A stretch of 64,000 nucleotides of DNA, from NCBI GenBank assembly GCA_963711455.1, contig CAVQEH010000005.1:186001-250000 (forward strand), read 5' to 3'. This document shows, one piece after another, positions 43,692 to 55,719 of the stretch. The stretch is from DATFVA01 sp963711455. GTDB taxonomy: Bacteria; Bacteroidota; Ignavibacteria; Ignavibacteriales; Ignavibacteriaceae. The notes beneath the pieces were generated by a model, which had not been told where the DNA came from, searched no databases, and worked only from the letters and a program-made list of their open reading frames with translations. A program made the translations under genes and the position numbers. The first letter of the stretch is position 1, and each line of letters opens with the position of its first letter.

Positions 43692-46600
43692 TTATTTTAA
43701 AAGAATCATTTTCTTTGTCTGAACAAAATCACCTGCCTTAATTCTATAAATGTACACCCCGGAAGCCATTGCTGATGCGTCAAAATTAACCTCAAAATAT
43801 CCCGGTTTCATTACTTCATTTTTTAACTCTTTAACTTTTTCACCGAGTATATTATATACAGAAAGGTTAACCTGAACTTCTTTTGGAATAGAGAAACGTA
43901 TTGTTGTAGTCGGGTTAAATGGATTAGGAAAATTCTGTTCAAGAGCATACTTTTCAGGTATTAACTGTCCCGATACCATCAGCTTATCAATATTCTGATT
44001 ACTAATTGTTACCTCTTCTCCAGATTTAACATTTGTATTAATTTCTTTACCTGTCACATCTTGAAGCCTGATATCCATATTCACTACTTTTACTTTAACC
44101 GGGTATGTTATTCCGCTCAATGATATAGTCTTGAACTCGCTGGTTATCTCTTCTGCTATCCTTCCGCTCCCGAACCTGATATCAAAGTTTCCTGCCGGTG
44201 GTAATGGCGGCAGTTCATACTGGTTAAGATCTACTCCTGCTCCGCTGTTAGACGAATCTCCCTTTACTGCATATAATATGTAGCTGCTGCCTGCTGCATC
44301 TGTCATGATTATCCTTCCCCATTCTTCCTTGAACATTTCTGTCACTTCATTTCCTTTGGCTAATGCCTCTGGTATTATAATATTACCAGCAGAAGTTACT
44401 TTTGTCCAATATGCATATCCGGGCACTAAGTTAGTTGCAGCCACATATTGCACTCCATCAAAGCCCCAGACTGTTCCTGTTATCTGAGGATTTGCTGCTT
44501 TTAAAGAAGTTATCGACGGACTAGTCTCGTATCCCCCGATCATATTCCATCCTGCTGTTACATTGATTGGATCGTGTGCTACTATCTCTATTGTCGGGTA
44601 GCTGTATGTTTCTGCTAATGTATTTTTCATCCAGTAGCCTTCTCCTGGTGTTGCTGTTGATGTTGTAATATATTGAATACCGTCGAAACCCCATACTGTA
44701 CCTGTATGGTTTGGCCACCAGCTACTGACATCCATTCCACCCGAATTGGAGCCAGGTACTGATACCATATTCCAGCCATTAGTAACTGATACTGTTAATG
44801 CGAATGTATTTTGAATAACATCAATTATACAATAAGCGACCTCATCAAAGTTCGGTGTACTGGTATGATTTATTTTATTTGTGCCATCTATATTCATCTC
44901 GTATATATCTCGCTGTAACCCGTCGTAGTATGAATAGTATATTTTCGAACCATCTCTTGAGAAAGTAGGCCAAAAACAATTTTGCCCACTTGATACATTT
45001 GTCAGTTGTTGTGAATTTGTTCCATCAGAATTCATTATCCAGATATTATTATCTTGAGCCCACACTATTTTGGTCCCATCCGGTGAATATTTTGGCATAT
45101 CATCAAAAATTGAATTATTTGTCAGTCCAACTTCTCCTGATAAATCATTATTCGCAATGTAAATATCGTGCGAAGATGCCGAAGATGGGTTCCCTTTTGC
45201 ATATACAACTTTTGTTTGATCGTAATTAAAGGAAAAGAAATCTGATTGTTTACCTTGTGCTCCCCAGTTTGTTATTTGTAATTGTCCTGTACCATCATAA
45301 TTCATCTCCCACCATTCGTGTACTCCAGCTGAAGGTCCTCTATCATACCATATTTTATCAGGACCATAAAACCTTGGGTATGTTGAACTATAATAATCTC
45401 CATTGCTGGTAATTTGTTGCGCATTATTGCTACCAGAATTCATAATATAAACTTCTTGCCTTCCTGTTGTTGATGCATCAGATGAAAAAATTATTTTTGA
45501 TCCATCAAAGGAAACATCTACTGCTTGACAACGACCTGCATCATCGTAGATCACCGATAAATCTGTTCCATCAGCTTTTATTTGATAGATATCTGCATCA
45601 TTACCACCGAGGGGATTCCGAGATATTAAGAGATAATCGTTAGTCAAGTTTGTTGAATTTATAACTGGTCCACTTTGTTCAACAGTTGCTTCACCTGATG
45701 CTGAGTCCCCATTAATATCATTAGCTTCAAAGTAATATGTATAGTCACTGCCTGAATCCACCTCATTAATTTGACATTCATAAATAACTCCTTCAGTAAA
45801 ACCATCACCAATCGTATTTTCAGATAAAAAGACTCCATTATTATTTAGACTTAAGTTATTTTTTCTGTCTTTTCCACGCGTTTGTTTTATCTTTAATTTT
45901 GTCGGGTCTTCCTGCATAGTAAAAGGACTTCCAATAATCCCAGATCCATCTTTTAGCAAGTGAAGTTTAGGAAAATCTGTTTGTGGCGGATCTCCATCAG
46001 CATCTGTATATTTGACTTTGAAGGTAAATGTTGAAGATGTGTTCCCTGAATCAGGATCAACTCCATCACTTTCATAGCCTGTTTCGTTCACCCAGGTCAA
46101 TATCGGAGCCTGATTAGTTGTGGGGTTAAAATATTTTAACACTAATCCATCCCTTCCGGCTGCCCAGGCTGTGCTATTGTTATAAAATTGTGTAGTATAA
46201 AAATATTTCGAGGTCCCGGTATTTAGAAGCTCCCAGGATTCGCCACCATCTGTTGTTTTTAATAAGGTACCATTAGCACCTACCGCGATGCCATTGTTTA
46301 GATCTGAAAAATGAATTTCATTTAATGACTGAGAAATTCCTGAATTTTTATTTGTCCAAGTCTCACCACCGTCTGTAGTTTTATAAATCGCACCACTTCC
46401 ACCCGCAAACCAACCGGTAATATCGTCAATAAAATAAATTGAACTACTGCTTACATTACTTTTTTGTGTCCAATTAGTACCTCCATCCGTTGTTTTATAA
46501 ACACCACTGCCAGATGTTATAAAGCCAAGAGTACTATCAAAGAAATAAGTTGAAGAACAAGAGCTATTGTTTTTCTTGATCCAACCAGTGCCCTCATTCG

Positions 46601-48669
46601 TAGTCGACCAAATTCCACTTGATGTCGTTATCCAGCCATTATTTTGATCTGAGAAGAATATAGAAGTCTGATTTGATGAAGCTATATTTGATGAATTCCA
46701 GGTATTGCCACCATCTGTTGTCTTCAAAATTGATGAGGTAGGGAATGGACTAATTTTATTGAAAATCGTCCAACCGGTAGTTTCGTCAATGAAAAAAATA
46801 TCAACAAGATAGTCGCCTGAGTAACCAATAAAATTAGTTATAAGCCAAACGTTTCCACCATTTGTGGTTTTAAGTATTGCACCACCGGGTAAATCCCCTG
46901 AGTAATTATTACGCTCCCCTACGGCAAAACCAACATCTTCACTAATAAAACATATTGAGTTAATATTAACGGCTGCAGCTACACCTGATCCGCTAAGTTG
47001 CTGTTTCCAAGTATTTCCATCATCTGTTGATCTGAGAATAACCCCGTTGCTCCCAACAGCTAATCCATTATAGTCTTCTGTTACATTTACAGAAAATAAT
47101 TCACGTTCATATTGTTCACTAAGCTTATAAACCCAACTATTTCCCCCATCTGAAGTCATTATAATTTTTCTGTTTTTAGGATATCCATTAGTTTGCAATT
47201 CACCACCAACAGCATAACCTATATTGTTATCTTTAAAGAAAATGTCTCTAAATCCACCCATACCATCAACTGATTCAGAATTATCAATATTATTCTTACT
47301 ACCATTCAGGGTAATACCCCAGGTTTCTCCTGCATCTGTTGATTTGGCAAGCATGAAAGCTTGTCCACACGTCCAGACCAAATTGTTTTCCAAAATTTCC
47401 ACACCATACAATAAACCGTAGACGGAAGATGAATAGTTTTTATCTACCCAGGTAGTTCCACCATTCGTGGTTTTCAAAATGGTTGAGCGTTCAATAATTA
47501 AATCTGTATAACCACCCACAGCAATTAAAAAATTTGTATCATAAAAATCTATATCAAATAGAGTTGTTGTTGTTCCACTTGATTGGGCGACCCATGTCGT
47601 TCCTCCATTTGTGGTTTTTAATATTGTCCCGCTATAACCAACTGCCCAGCCTATATTTGGGTTAACAAATTTCACAGAATTTAATTCTGTGGTGACATTA
47701 CTTGCTTGTAGTATCCAATCATTACCACCATCACTTGTAAATAGAATTGTCCCGTTTGCTCCAACGGCCCAGCCAACCAGTTCGTCAACAAAATATATTG
47801 ACTTTATTGTTGATCCGGTATTCGTAACTTGTTGGATCCAGTCATCTCCGGTATTGGTTGTTTTTAATATCAATCCTCCTGAACCGGACATCCATCCAAT
47901 TGAATTATTAATGAAGAACACTGATTTTAATAAGTTACCATTCGGTACCGGATTAAGGTTTGACCAGTATTCTGGTAAAGCAAAATATGTTACTCCAACA
48001 GGAACTTCTTGAGAGTATATTCCTTGATTATCTTTAGCACGGGCACAAATTGTATTACTTCCGTCTTCCAGAATTAATGAATATGACCAGTTAGCTGTAC
48101 CCGATGCTAAATTCCAGTCTCCGTTATTTAGTTTTACTTCAACCTGTGTTACAGATCTTGCAGGATCTGATGATGTACCCCGAACTATTATATTTGGATT
48201 TGTAAATGTCTGCCCATCTGTTGGGTAAGAAATTGTAACCAATGGTTCTTGGTTTGCTGGAGTTGCAGAGGCTTCGTTAGAGTAAATTGATTCCCCATTT
48301 GGATTAATATAAACTGCAGTTACGACATAATAATACGTTGTTCCATTTATAACCGTATTATCATTATAATTTTCTGATGTGGATGTACCTATAACTAAAT
48401 AAGTACCGCCTTGAATATCCGCTCGATAAATATTATAGTAGTCAAGTATAGCATCTTCACCTGACCTATTGTCACCGGATTTACTAGGATTTTTATTAGA
48501 AGATAATTTATGTTGATTATTGATTATTTGATCTGAAGAATGCATTTTAATATTATATCTTATAGGTTTATCACTTAACTGGGGAACATCCCAAATAAGA
48601 CTCACTGATTGATTTCCTGCAGTAGCAATTAAGTTTAATGGTTCCGGGAAGTTATTATTTGGCAATGTT
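43692..48669 (-). pseudogene. giant gene fragment 4: Fn3, YCF48-like repeats, TolB-like propeller, type IX sorting tail
   Basis: This 3' fragment codes for about 1,658 residues. It begins with a fibronectin-III-like part (PEPLNLIATAGNQSVSLIWD). More than ten YCF48/BNR-like repeats follow (GWAVGANGTILFTSDGGNDW; ILKTTNGGTTW), then a linker and a PD40/TolB-like propeller (SPDGTKIVWAQDNNIW; SRDGSKIYYS), and two tandem NGWNM-type modules. The end ALEQNFPNPFNPTTTIRFSI plus ASGVYIYRIKAGDF is a type IX secretion sorting domain. The open frame runs 68 bases into IS copy 1, which supplies a meaningless N-terminus. Confidence 0.85.
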
Positions 48670-48748
48670 GTGTATAGTGAACCCCAAATACTGGACAAAA
48701 ATTTAAGGTGGAAAAATCTTAAATTTATATAAGCCAAAGGAGGCTAAA

Positions 48749-49039
48749 ATGTCCACCAAAAGAAAAAATTACAGTAGCGAACTGAAAGCAAAAATCGCAC
48801 TAGAGGCAATCAAGGGATTCACCAGTATAAACGAAATTGCAAAAGAATACAGAGTCCACCCAAATCAGATAAGTCTATGGAAGAAACAGTTACTAGAAAT
48901 ACTTCCTTCTGTGTTTGATAATCCGAGGGGACCAAAAACTGATGGAAGCTCAGAGTTGATTGACCAGCTCTACCGGCAGATAGGAAAACTTCAGGTAGAG
49001 GTTGAATGGTTAAAAAAAAAGTACGAGCCATTCAATTGA
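48749..49039 (+). CDS. IS3-family OrfA (copy 1)
   Basis: The 96-residue protein has an N-terminal helix-turn-helix of the transposase_8 type (YSSELKAKIALEAIKGFTSI; IAKEYRVHPNQISLWKKQ) and a C-terminal leucine-zipper-like helix (LIDQLYRQIGKLQVEVEWL). It binds the inverted repeats and combines with OrfB. AAAGGAGG lies before its ATG. The gene ends just after a run of nine A, at which OrfB must be reached. Confidence 0.93.
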   Translation: MSTKRKNYSSELKAKIALEAIKGFTSINEIAKEYRVHPNQISLWKKQLLEILPSVFDNPRGPKTDGSSELIDQLYRQIGKLQVEVEWLKKKYEPFN

Positions 49040-49100
49040 AACTCTCAAAGGACTCATAGAGCCTGAGCATGGTTTTCTTAGCATAACTGAGCAGTGTTCT

Positions 49101-49857
49101 TTGATAGAATTACCACGTTCGAGTTATTACTTTGAGCCGTTAGGCGTAACGGACGAAGATACTCGAAATAATGAAACGGATGGATAAAATATACACGACC
49201 TGGCCTTTTTACGGTTACAGGAAAATAACACGGGAGTTAAGTAAAAATGGTGAAGTCTTTAATCATAAGCGGATACTCAGGTTAATGCAAATAATGGGAA
49301 TACAAGCACTTACACCGAAAATGAATCTTAGCAAACCAAACAAGGATCACCTGATATTTCCGTATCTGCTAAGAAATGTAAGCATAACAAAAACCAATCA
49401 GGTATGGAGTACAGATATAACATATATCCCGCTCTACAGAAGCTTTGCCTATCTTGTTGCAGTAATGGACTGGTTTAGTAAATATGTTCTGTCCTGGGAA
49501 ATATCTAACAGCCTTGATGTCCATTTCTGTCTTAGCGCTCTGGATAAAGCATTGCGTTCAGGTAAGCCGGAAATATTTAATACCGACCAGGGCAGTCAGT
49601 TTACCAGTCTTAGTTTTGTCAATAAAGTCCTGGACAATAATGTAAGACTAAGTATGGATTCCAAAGGCAGAGCTTTAGATAATATTTTCATTGAACGTTT
49701 ATGGAGAAGTTTGAAGTATGAAGATATTTATTTAAAGGAATATCGAAATTATCATGAATTATTTGAGGGATTAAATAATTATTTCTATTTTTATAATAAT
49801 AAAAGAACACATCAGTCATTAGGCTATAAAACTCCGGCTGAAGTATTCTTAAAATAA
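49101..49857 (+). pseudogene. IS3-family OrfB, copy 1, frameshifted near its start
   Basis: The integrase core is intact from ATG 49171 to the stop: catalytic Asp in VWSTDITYIP, Asp in FNTDQGSQFTS and Glu in FIERLWRSLK. Against the other three copies there is one extra A near 49161 (GATACTCG instead of GATCTCG), so the first about 20 codons are out of frame. This copy may be inactive, or the base may be a sequencing error. Confidence 0.85.
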
Positions 49858-49926
49858 CATGGTGAGTACTTAATTCATCCACCTTAAATTAAGGAAAAAC
49901 CTGTCTAGCTGAAGGGGTTCACCATA

Positions 49927-52002
49927 GTGAATGTAAGATCCTGCGAATAGGATGTTCCTCCAATATTAACAGCTTCAAGTTGATAATGATATTCTGTTTC
50001 CGGTACTAAATCATTAATATAAACCAGAACAAGAACATCCGAAGTGTCTTTACCGATATCTTCAAACGATGTGGAATTTTCGTAAGGGATATTCACACCA
50101 TAATTGAATCTGCAAGAAGTTGTGCTTCCATTGGGATTGACTAAACCTGATAGATTTACTTCTGAAGAACTTATTACATCTGATCCAACATTACTTAAAG
50201 AAGGTGGAGTTGCAACAACAGTAGGTCCGTTTTGTTTCACAGTTGCTTCTCCGGTTGCAAGATGATTATTTATGTCTTTAGCCTCAAAGTAGTAAGTATA
50301 TTCAGTTCCTGCTTCTAACCCAGTTATATCTACAGAGTATATTAAACCATCAAGAAGTGTAGGTGATTCATTAATTTTAGGAGATTTAAGATTATCTTTT
50401 AGCTGAGATGGAGATAATTTTATGACTCCCTCATTTTTATTTTTTGCTAATTTATTTTTCGACATCAGATTAGGATCTTTAATCTCTATTCCCTTCGCTA
50501 CAGTGTTGCTCGGATTCTTTTTATTATTATTAGATATTTCTGAAACACCAGTATTTTTCAAGACAACTTCATTCATAACAAATGGACTTCCGTTTATTGG
50601 TACCCCACCTTTTTTTATATATAACCGCGGATAACCTTCAAGCGGAGCATCTCCTTCCGGGTCTATGTACTTAACTTTGAAAGTAAATGTTGAAGAAGTG
50701 TTTCCTGAATCAGGATTTACCCCATCAGATTCATATCCGCTTTCAGATGCCCATGTTAATGTTGGAGCTAAATTTTCTGGGAGGACGCTAAAAACAGTAT
50801 CACTGATATCAGAAGGACTTCCGGATATGTCCGTAACTCTAATTTTAGCATTAATAGTGGCTGGGTCAGTCACTATCCAATTCTCACTACCATCATCAGC
50901 AGTATTATTATATAAGAGTTCCCAAGAACTTCCTCCGTTTCTACTTAATTCTATACTAACAGTTCCACTTGTAGCATTGCTTACCCAGTTTATGGGATGT
51001 TGACTTCCAGTTTCCCAGCTCTCTCCTCCATTAGGGGAAGTAACAATAACAAATGCCTGTTGATTTGGAATTATTGTTACGACAAATGTATCCTTCGCTG
51101 ATTTATTTGTTATATCAGTTGCTGTCACTGTAATAGTTGAACTACCGGTTGCGTTTGCAGAGGTAATAAGATATAATTTATTAACGTTTACTGAATCCAG
51201 TAATATTTGCACACCTTGATTAGTTGAAGTAGCAGAGAAATCTAATGATTGATTATTGGGATCAGAGAAGATATTATTTAGATAAGCAATTAAACTAGTT
51301 TCATTTTGATAAATTGTTTGATCCGGAATTGGATTAATGACTATGGGCTCCCCTGTAGAACTAATTACAGTGTAATATTTACCGTTACTGACACCGTTGT
51401 TATTCGTAACAAATAAATTTCCTGTTTGAACACCAACAGGTACTATAACTTTAATTTGTGTAACAGTCCAACTAACAATCTGCGATGGAGCCACTTCCAA
51501 ATCATTAAAATGAACTGATCCACTTGAAGATGTTCCAAATCCAGTACCAGTAATTGTAATTTGATCATCAGCAGAAAAATGATTAGAACTTATTGAAGTA
51601 ATGCTTGGAGGAGATGCAATAACTTTAATTGCCAATTCTCTTAAGAATTTAGAGTTTCCCGGAAAAGTTGCACCCATATAAAAGGAGTATGTATTTATTG
51701 CAGCAGAACTTGGAATATGGAATTCATAAATGGCCGAATGGTCTCCTATAGTGAATCCTTCATACCAGTTCTCAACAGTGGTGTTCCTGAAAAAATCTGG
51801 ATCCTCAGAGAATTGTTTTGATAAACACCAAGCAGTGAAGTAAATAGTTGACCCCGGATTCGTAGTTATACTAGTTTGGTCATATGTAACTATAGAGTTA
51901 TTGAATGTACCAAAACTTACTTGAGCAAAATATTCACCAATGTTATTAATTGCTTCACAAATTAACACGATTCCATTATTATCATAGGTTCGAAAATCAT
52001 TT
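49927..52002 (-). pseudogene. giant gene fragment 3: IPT/TIG, cadherin-like and Fn3-like domains
   Basis: About 690 residues in one open frame without a proper start. Domains seen in order: a beta-rich region (FAQVSFGTFNNSIVTY), an IPT/TIG domain (PSITSISSNHFSADDQITIT), a cadherin-like stretch (INPIPDQTIYQNETSLI), a Kre9/KNH-like motif (TSPNGGESWETGSQHPINW), and Fn3-like modules (GTEYTYYFEAKDIN). IS copy 1 cuts its 3' end; IS copies 2 and 3 cut its 5' end. The frame continues upstream of the first ATG as far as the IS junction. Confidence 0.8.
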
Positions 52003-52140
52003 AAATATGGTGAACCCCTTCAGCTAGACAGGTTTTTCCTTAATTTAAGGTGGATGAATTAAGTACTCACCTATGGTGAACCCCTTCAGCTAGACAGGTT
52101 TTTCCTTAATTTAAGGTGGATGAATTAAGTACTCACCATG

Positions 52141-52896
52141 TTATTTTAAGAATACTTCAGCCGGAGTTTTATAGCCTAATGACTGATGTGTTCTTTTATT
52201 ATTATAAAAATAGAAATAATTATTTAATCCCTCAAATAATTCATGATAATTTCGATATTCCTTTAAATAAATATCTTCATACTTCAAACTTCTCCATAAA
52301 CGTTCAATGAAAATATTATCTAAAGCTCTGCCTTTGGAATCCATACTTAGTCTTACATTATTGTCCAGGACTTTATTGACAAAACTAAGACTGGTAAACT
52401 GACTGCCCTGGTCGGTATTAAATATTTCCGGCTTACCTGAACGCAATGCTTTATCCAGAGCGCTAAGACAGAAATGGACATCAAGGCTGTTAGATATTTC
52501 CCAGGACAGAACATATTTACTAAACCAGTCCATTACTGCAACAAGATAGGCAAAGCTTCTGTAGAGCGGGATATATGTTATATCTGTACTCCATACCTGA
52601 TTGGTTTTTGTTATGCTTACATTTCTTAGCAGATACGGAAATATCAGGTGATCCTTGTTTGGTTTGCTAAGATTCATTTTCGGTGTAAGTGCTTGTATTC
52701 CCATTATTTGCATTAACCTGAGTATCCGCTTATGATTAAAGACTTCACCATTTTTACTTAACTCCCGTGTTATTTTCCTGTAACCGTAAAAAGGCCAGGT
52801 CGTGTATATTTTATCCATCCGTTTCATTATTTCGAGATCTTCGTCCGTTACGCCTAACGGCTCAAAGTAATAACTCGAACGTGGTAATTCTATCAA
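52141..52896 (-). CDS. IS3-family OrfB transposase (copy 2)
   Basis: The integrase-core protein has a HTH_21-like N-terminal part (TTWPFYGYRKITRELSKNG) and catalytic residues Asp105 (VWSTDITYI), Asp162 (FNTDQGSQF) and Glu198 (FIERLWRS), with 35 residues between the last two (DD35E). Read from a TTG it has 251 residues. The frame is open further upstream to the A-run of orfA, so the natural product is probably an OrfAB fusion. Confidence 0.92.
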   Translation of the reverse strand: MIELPRSSYYFEPLGVTDEDLEIMKRMDKIYTTWPFYGYRKITRELSKNGEVFNHKRILRLMQIMGIQALTPKMNLSKPNKDHLIFPYLLRNVSITKTNQVWSTDITYIPLYRSFAYLVAVMDWFSKYVLSWEISNSLDVHFCLSALDKALRSGKPEIFNTDQGSQFTSLSFVNKVLDNNVRLSMDSKGRALDNIFIERLWRSLKYEDIYLKEYRNYHELFEGLNNYFYFYNNKRTHQSLGYKTPAEVFLK

Positions 52897-52957
52897 AGAA
52901 CACTGCTCAGTTATGCTAAGAAAACCATGCTCAGGCTCTATGAGTCCTTTGAGAGTT

Positions 52958-53248
52958 TCAATTGAATGGCTCGTACTTTTTTTTTAACCATTCAACCTCT
53001 ACCTGAAGTTTTCCTATCTGCCGGTAGAGCTGGTCAATCAACTCTGAGCTTCCATCAGTTTTTGGTCCCCTCGGATTATCAAACACAGAAGGAAGTATTT
53101 CTAGTAACTGTTTCTTCCATAGACTTATCTGATTTGGGTGGACTCTGTATTCTTTTGCAATTTCGTTTATACTGGTGAATCCCTTGATTGCCTCTAGTGC
53201 GATTTTTGCTTTCAGTTCGCTACTGTAATTTTTTCTTTTGGTGGACAT
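52958..53248 (-). CDS. IS3-family OrfA (copy 2)
   Basis: The 96-residue product has the same sequence as OrfA of copy 1: an HTH region (INEIAKEYRVHPNQISLWKK) and a zipper-like C-terminus. It ends WLKKKYEPFN, read through a nine-A run. Intact. Confidence 0.92.
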   Translation of the reverse strand: MSTKRKNYSSELKAKIALEAIKGFTSINEIAKEYRVHPNQISLWKKQLLEILPSVFDNPRGPKTDGSSELIDQLYRQIGKLQVEVEWLKKKYEPFN

Positions 53249-53330
53249 TTTAGCCTCCTTTGGCTTATATAAATTTAAGATTTTTCCACCTTAAATTTTT
53301 GTCCAGTATTTGGGGTTCACTATAACCATG

Positions 53331-54086
53331 TTATTTTAAGAATACTTCAGCCGGAGTTTTATAGCCTAATGACTGATGTGTTCTTTTATTATTATAAAAA
53401 TAGAAATAATTATTTAATCCCTCAAATAATTCATGATAATTTCGATATTCCTTTAAATAAATATCTTCATACTTCAAACTTCTCCATAAACGTTCAATGA
53501 AAATATTATCTAAAGCTCTGCCTTTGGAATCCATACTTAGTCTTACATTATTGTCCAGGACTTTATTGACAAAACTAAGACTGGTAAACTGACTGCCCTG
53601 GTCGGTATTAAATATTTCCGGCTTACCTGAACGCAATGCTTTATCCAGAGCGCTAAGACAGAAATGGACATCAAGGCTGTTAGATATTTCCCAGGACAGA
53701 ACATATTTACTAAACCAGTCCATTACTGCAACAAGATAGGCAAAGCTTCTGTAGAGCGGGATATATGTTATATCTGTACTCCATACCTGATTGGTTTTTG
53801 TTATGCTTACATTTCTTAGCAGATACGGAAATATCAGGTGATCCTTGTTTGGTTTGCTAAGATTCATTTTCGGTGTAAGTGCTTGTATTCCCATTATTTG
53901 CATTAACCTGAGTATCCGCTTATGATTAAAGACTTCACCATTTTTACTTAACTCCCGTGTTATTTTCCTGTAACCGTAAAAAGGCCAGGTCGTGTATATT
54001 TTATCCATCCGTTTCATTATTTCGAGATCTTCGTCCGTTACGCCTAACGGCTCAAAGTAATAACTCGAACGTGGTAATTCTATCAA
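53331..54086 (-). CDS. IS3-family OrfB transposase (copy 3)
   Basis: The protein has the same 251-residue sequence as the copy 2 OrfB, with the full DD35E set. It is intact although its element is split, because the nested insertion lies beyond its stop codon. Confidence 0.92.
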   Translation of the reverse strand: MIELPRSSYYFEPLGVTDEDLEIMKRMDKIYTTWPFYGYRKITRELSKNGEVFNHKRILRLMQIMGIQALTPKMNLSKPNKDHLIFPYLLRNVSITKTNQVWSTDITYIPLYRSFAYLVAVMDWFSKYVLSWEISNSLDVHFCLSALDKALRSGKPEIFNTDQGSQFTSLSFVNKVLDNNVRLSMDSKGRALDNIFIERLWRSLKYEDIYLKEYRNYHELFEGLNNYFYFYNNKRTHQSLGYKTPAEVFLK

Positions 54087-54147
54087 AGAACACTGCTCAG
54101 TTATGCTAAGAAAACCATGCTCAGGCTCTATGAGTCCTTTGAGAGTT

Positions 54148-54438
54148 TCAATTGAATGGCTCGTACTTTTTTTTTAACCATTCAACCTCTACCTGAAGTT
54201 TTCCTATCTGCCGGTAGAGCTGGTCAATCAACTCTGAGCTTCCATCAGTTTTTGGTCCCCTCGGATTATCAAACACAGAAGGAAGTATTTCTAGTAACTG
54301 TTTCTTCCATAGACTTATCTGATTTGGGTGGACTCTGTATTCTTTTGCAATTTCGTTTATACTGGTGAATCCCTTGATTGCCTCTAGTGCGATTTTTGCT
54401 TTCAGTTCGCTACTGTAATTTTTTCTTTTGGTGGACAT
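54148..54438 (-). CDS. IS3-family OrfA (copy 3)
   Basis: Its 96 residues are the same as OrfA of copies 1 and 2. Ribosome site and ATG are conserved. Intact. Confidence 0.92.
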   Translation of the reverse strand: MSTKRKNYSSELKAKIALEAIKGFTSINEIAKEYRVHPNQISLWKKQLLEILPSVFDNPRGPKTDGSSELIDQLYRQIGKLQVEVEWLKKKYEPFN

Positions 54439-54514
54439 TTTAGCCTCCTTTGGCTTATATAAATTTAAGATTTTTCCACCTTAAATTTTTGTCCAGTATT
54501 TGGGGTTCACTATA

Positions 54515-55646
54515 AAATTAATATCTTTAGAAGAACCATTATCCCTACTTACAGAAATTTTCGATGATGTTATATTTGTAACCTTCCAACTACTACCTTG
54601 GAAAGAGTGTACAGAATTTAGATACATAATTATCTCTCCTTCGCCTTCAGTAATAAACCACTGATTATCTGCCCCTTCATTTCCAACTACAATAGTCTTC
54701 GACATTGTATTGTTAGTAGTATTCTGATCTATCGTCGGATAAACTGTAAATACTAGCTGACAATTACCTTCAATAGACGGTGCTGTAAATGTTTTTATTA
54801 CGTCAACCGTTTGTCCCTGAATTATTAGTGATATAGTTCCAGTATAATTTTGTATCACATTACCATATTTGTCATATAAAGTGAAGGTATATGGTACATT
54901 CTGGTAAATTTTATCAGGTGAATTAGAATTATTATATGTGTAACCTTTTGCAGTGATAGTGCTTCCAGGTGTTATAATTGAAGGGGTAGAAGTCAAATTA
55001 CTTACACTTAAATCCCAACCAGCAACGTTTTGTATAACATTAAAACTTAAATAACCAGCATCCGGATATCGTAACGTCTGTCCATCAACAGTCGCGCTAA
55101 AATAAAACTGATACTGTCCTACAGAAAAATTATTTAACGTTTTAGTGAATTGTACTCCCTGCTGCCAGTTATTACCACCAGCTGTCATATTTTCAGTAAA
55201 TTGATTCACAATGTGGAGTTGAACATTATCAGGAGGGATGTTATTTGTATTTTTATAAAAAACCGAAAAGTCAAAATTAGTTGATCCGTTTCCCGAAGTA
55301 GGTGAAACTGACCCATTGTATAATGAAATAATAAGAGGTTCTAATGTGGGTAGGATAGTATAGCTATTAATGATTCCATTATTAGCAGCATATCCCTTAA
55401 CGCATATATAATATAGCCCAGCAGTGACTTGTTTATTATAAGTAAATGGAAGAGAATTAATTGGTAGGTTTTCGATTAGATTACCATTATAATCCCTCAA
55501 CATAATACCATATACCCCAGAATTTGCCCCATCGATGGTAACTTTCAAATTCCCATTACTATTTGCAACAAATCTGTAGTAATCATAATCATTGGACTGA
55601 TAAAGCGTTTGATAAGTGACCATTCCGACATATTTTTGGTCCTGCT
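54515..55646 (-). pseudogene. giant gene fragment 2: PPC-like and CARDB-like domains
   Basis: About 377 residues. The first part (DYDYYRFVANSNGNLKVTID; AGLYYICVKGYA) resembles the bacterial pre-peptidase C-terminal (PPC) domain. A second beta domain (SVSPTSGNGSTNFDFSVFYK) and a CARDB-like domain (WDLSVSNLTSTPSIITPGS) follow. The frame runs from the CTAG junction at IS copy 4 to the AAA junction at IS copy 3. The last nine codons of the longest open frame belong to the IS end. Confidence 0.75.
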
Positions 55647-55719
55647 CTAGTATGGTGAACCCCTTCAGCTAGACAGGTTTTTCCTTAATTTAAGGTGGAT
55701 GAATTAAGTACTCACCATG

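Larger units (their letters stand above)
48673..49926 (+). mobile_element. IS3-family element, copy 1 (plus strand, 1,254 bp)
   Basis: Ends are TATAGTGAACCCC (left) and the reverse complement of TATGGTGAACCCC (right), and both ends also share AATTTAAGGTGG further in. A 3-bp direct repeat GTG flanks it (48670-48672 and 49927-49929). It carries orfA and orfB with a DD35E transposase. It is one base longer than the 1,253-bp copies because of an extra A in the 5' part of orfB. It lies opposite in direction to the other three copies and interrupts the giant gene. Confidence 0.92.
52072..53324 (-). mobile_element. IS3-family element, copy 2, nested inside copy 3
   Basis: A complete 1,253-bp copy with ends TATGGTGAACCCC and GGGGTTCACTATA, flanked by the 3-bp repeat ACC (52069-52071 and 53325-53327). 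It sits about 66 bases from the right end of copy 3, in the same direction. The resulting tandem gives two adjacent transposase sets. Confidence 0.92.
52006..54514 (-). mobile_element. IS3-family element, copy 3, interrupted by copy 2
   Basis: This minus-strand copy has its right end at 52006-52071 and the rest at 53328-54514, together 1,253 bp once copy 2 and one ACC duplicate are removed. Its flanking repeat is AAA (52003-52005 and 54515-54517). It therefore entered the giant gene first and was then hit by copy 2. Its orfA and orfB are intact because copy 2 lies between orfB and the right end. Confidence 0.9.

Noticed and set aside
45000..48300. Tandem repeats of about 130-160 bases as possible CRISPR or satellite DNA
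   Set aside because: They encode degenerate YCF48/BNR-type protein repeats (GWAVG, ILKTTNGG, TTW); no identical DNA repeats with spacers.
48670..48737. Start codon for the large 3' fragment inside IS copy 1
   Set aside because: The first 23 codons are the IS end read backwards (MAYINLRFFH...). The true gene sequence begins at the GTG junction.
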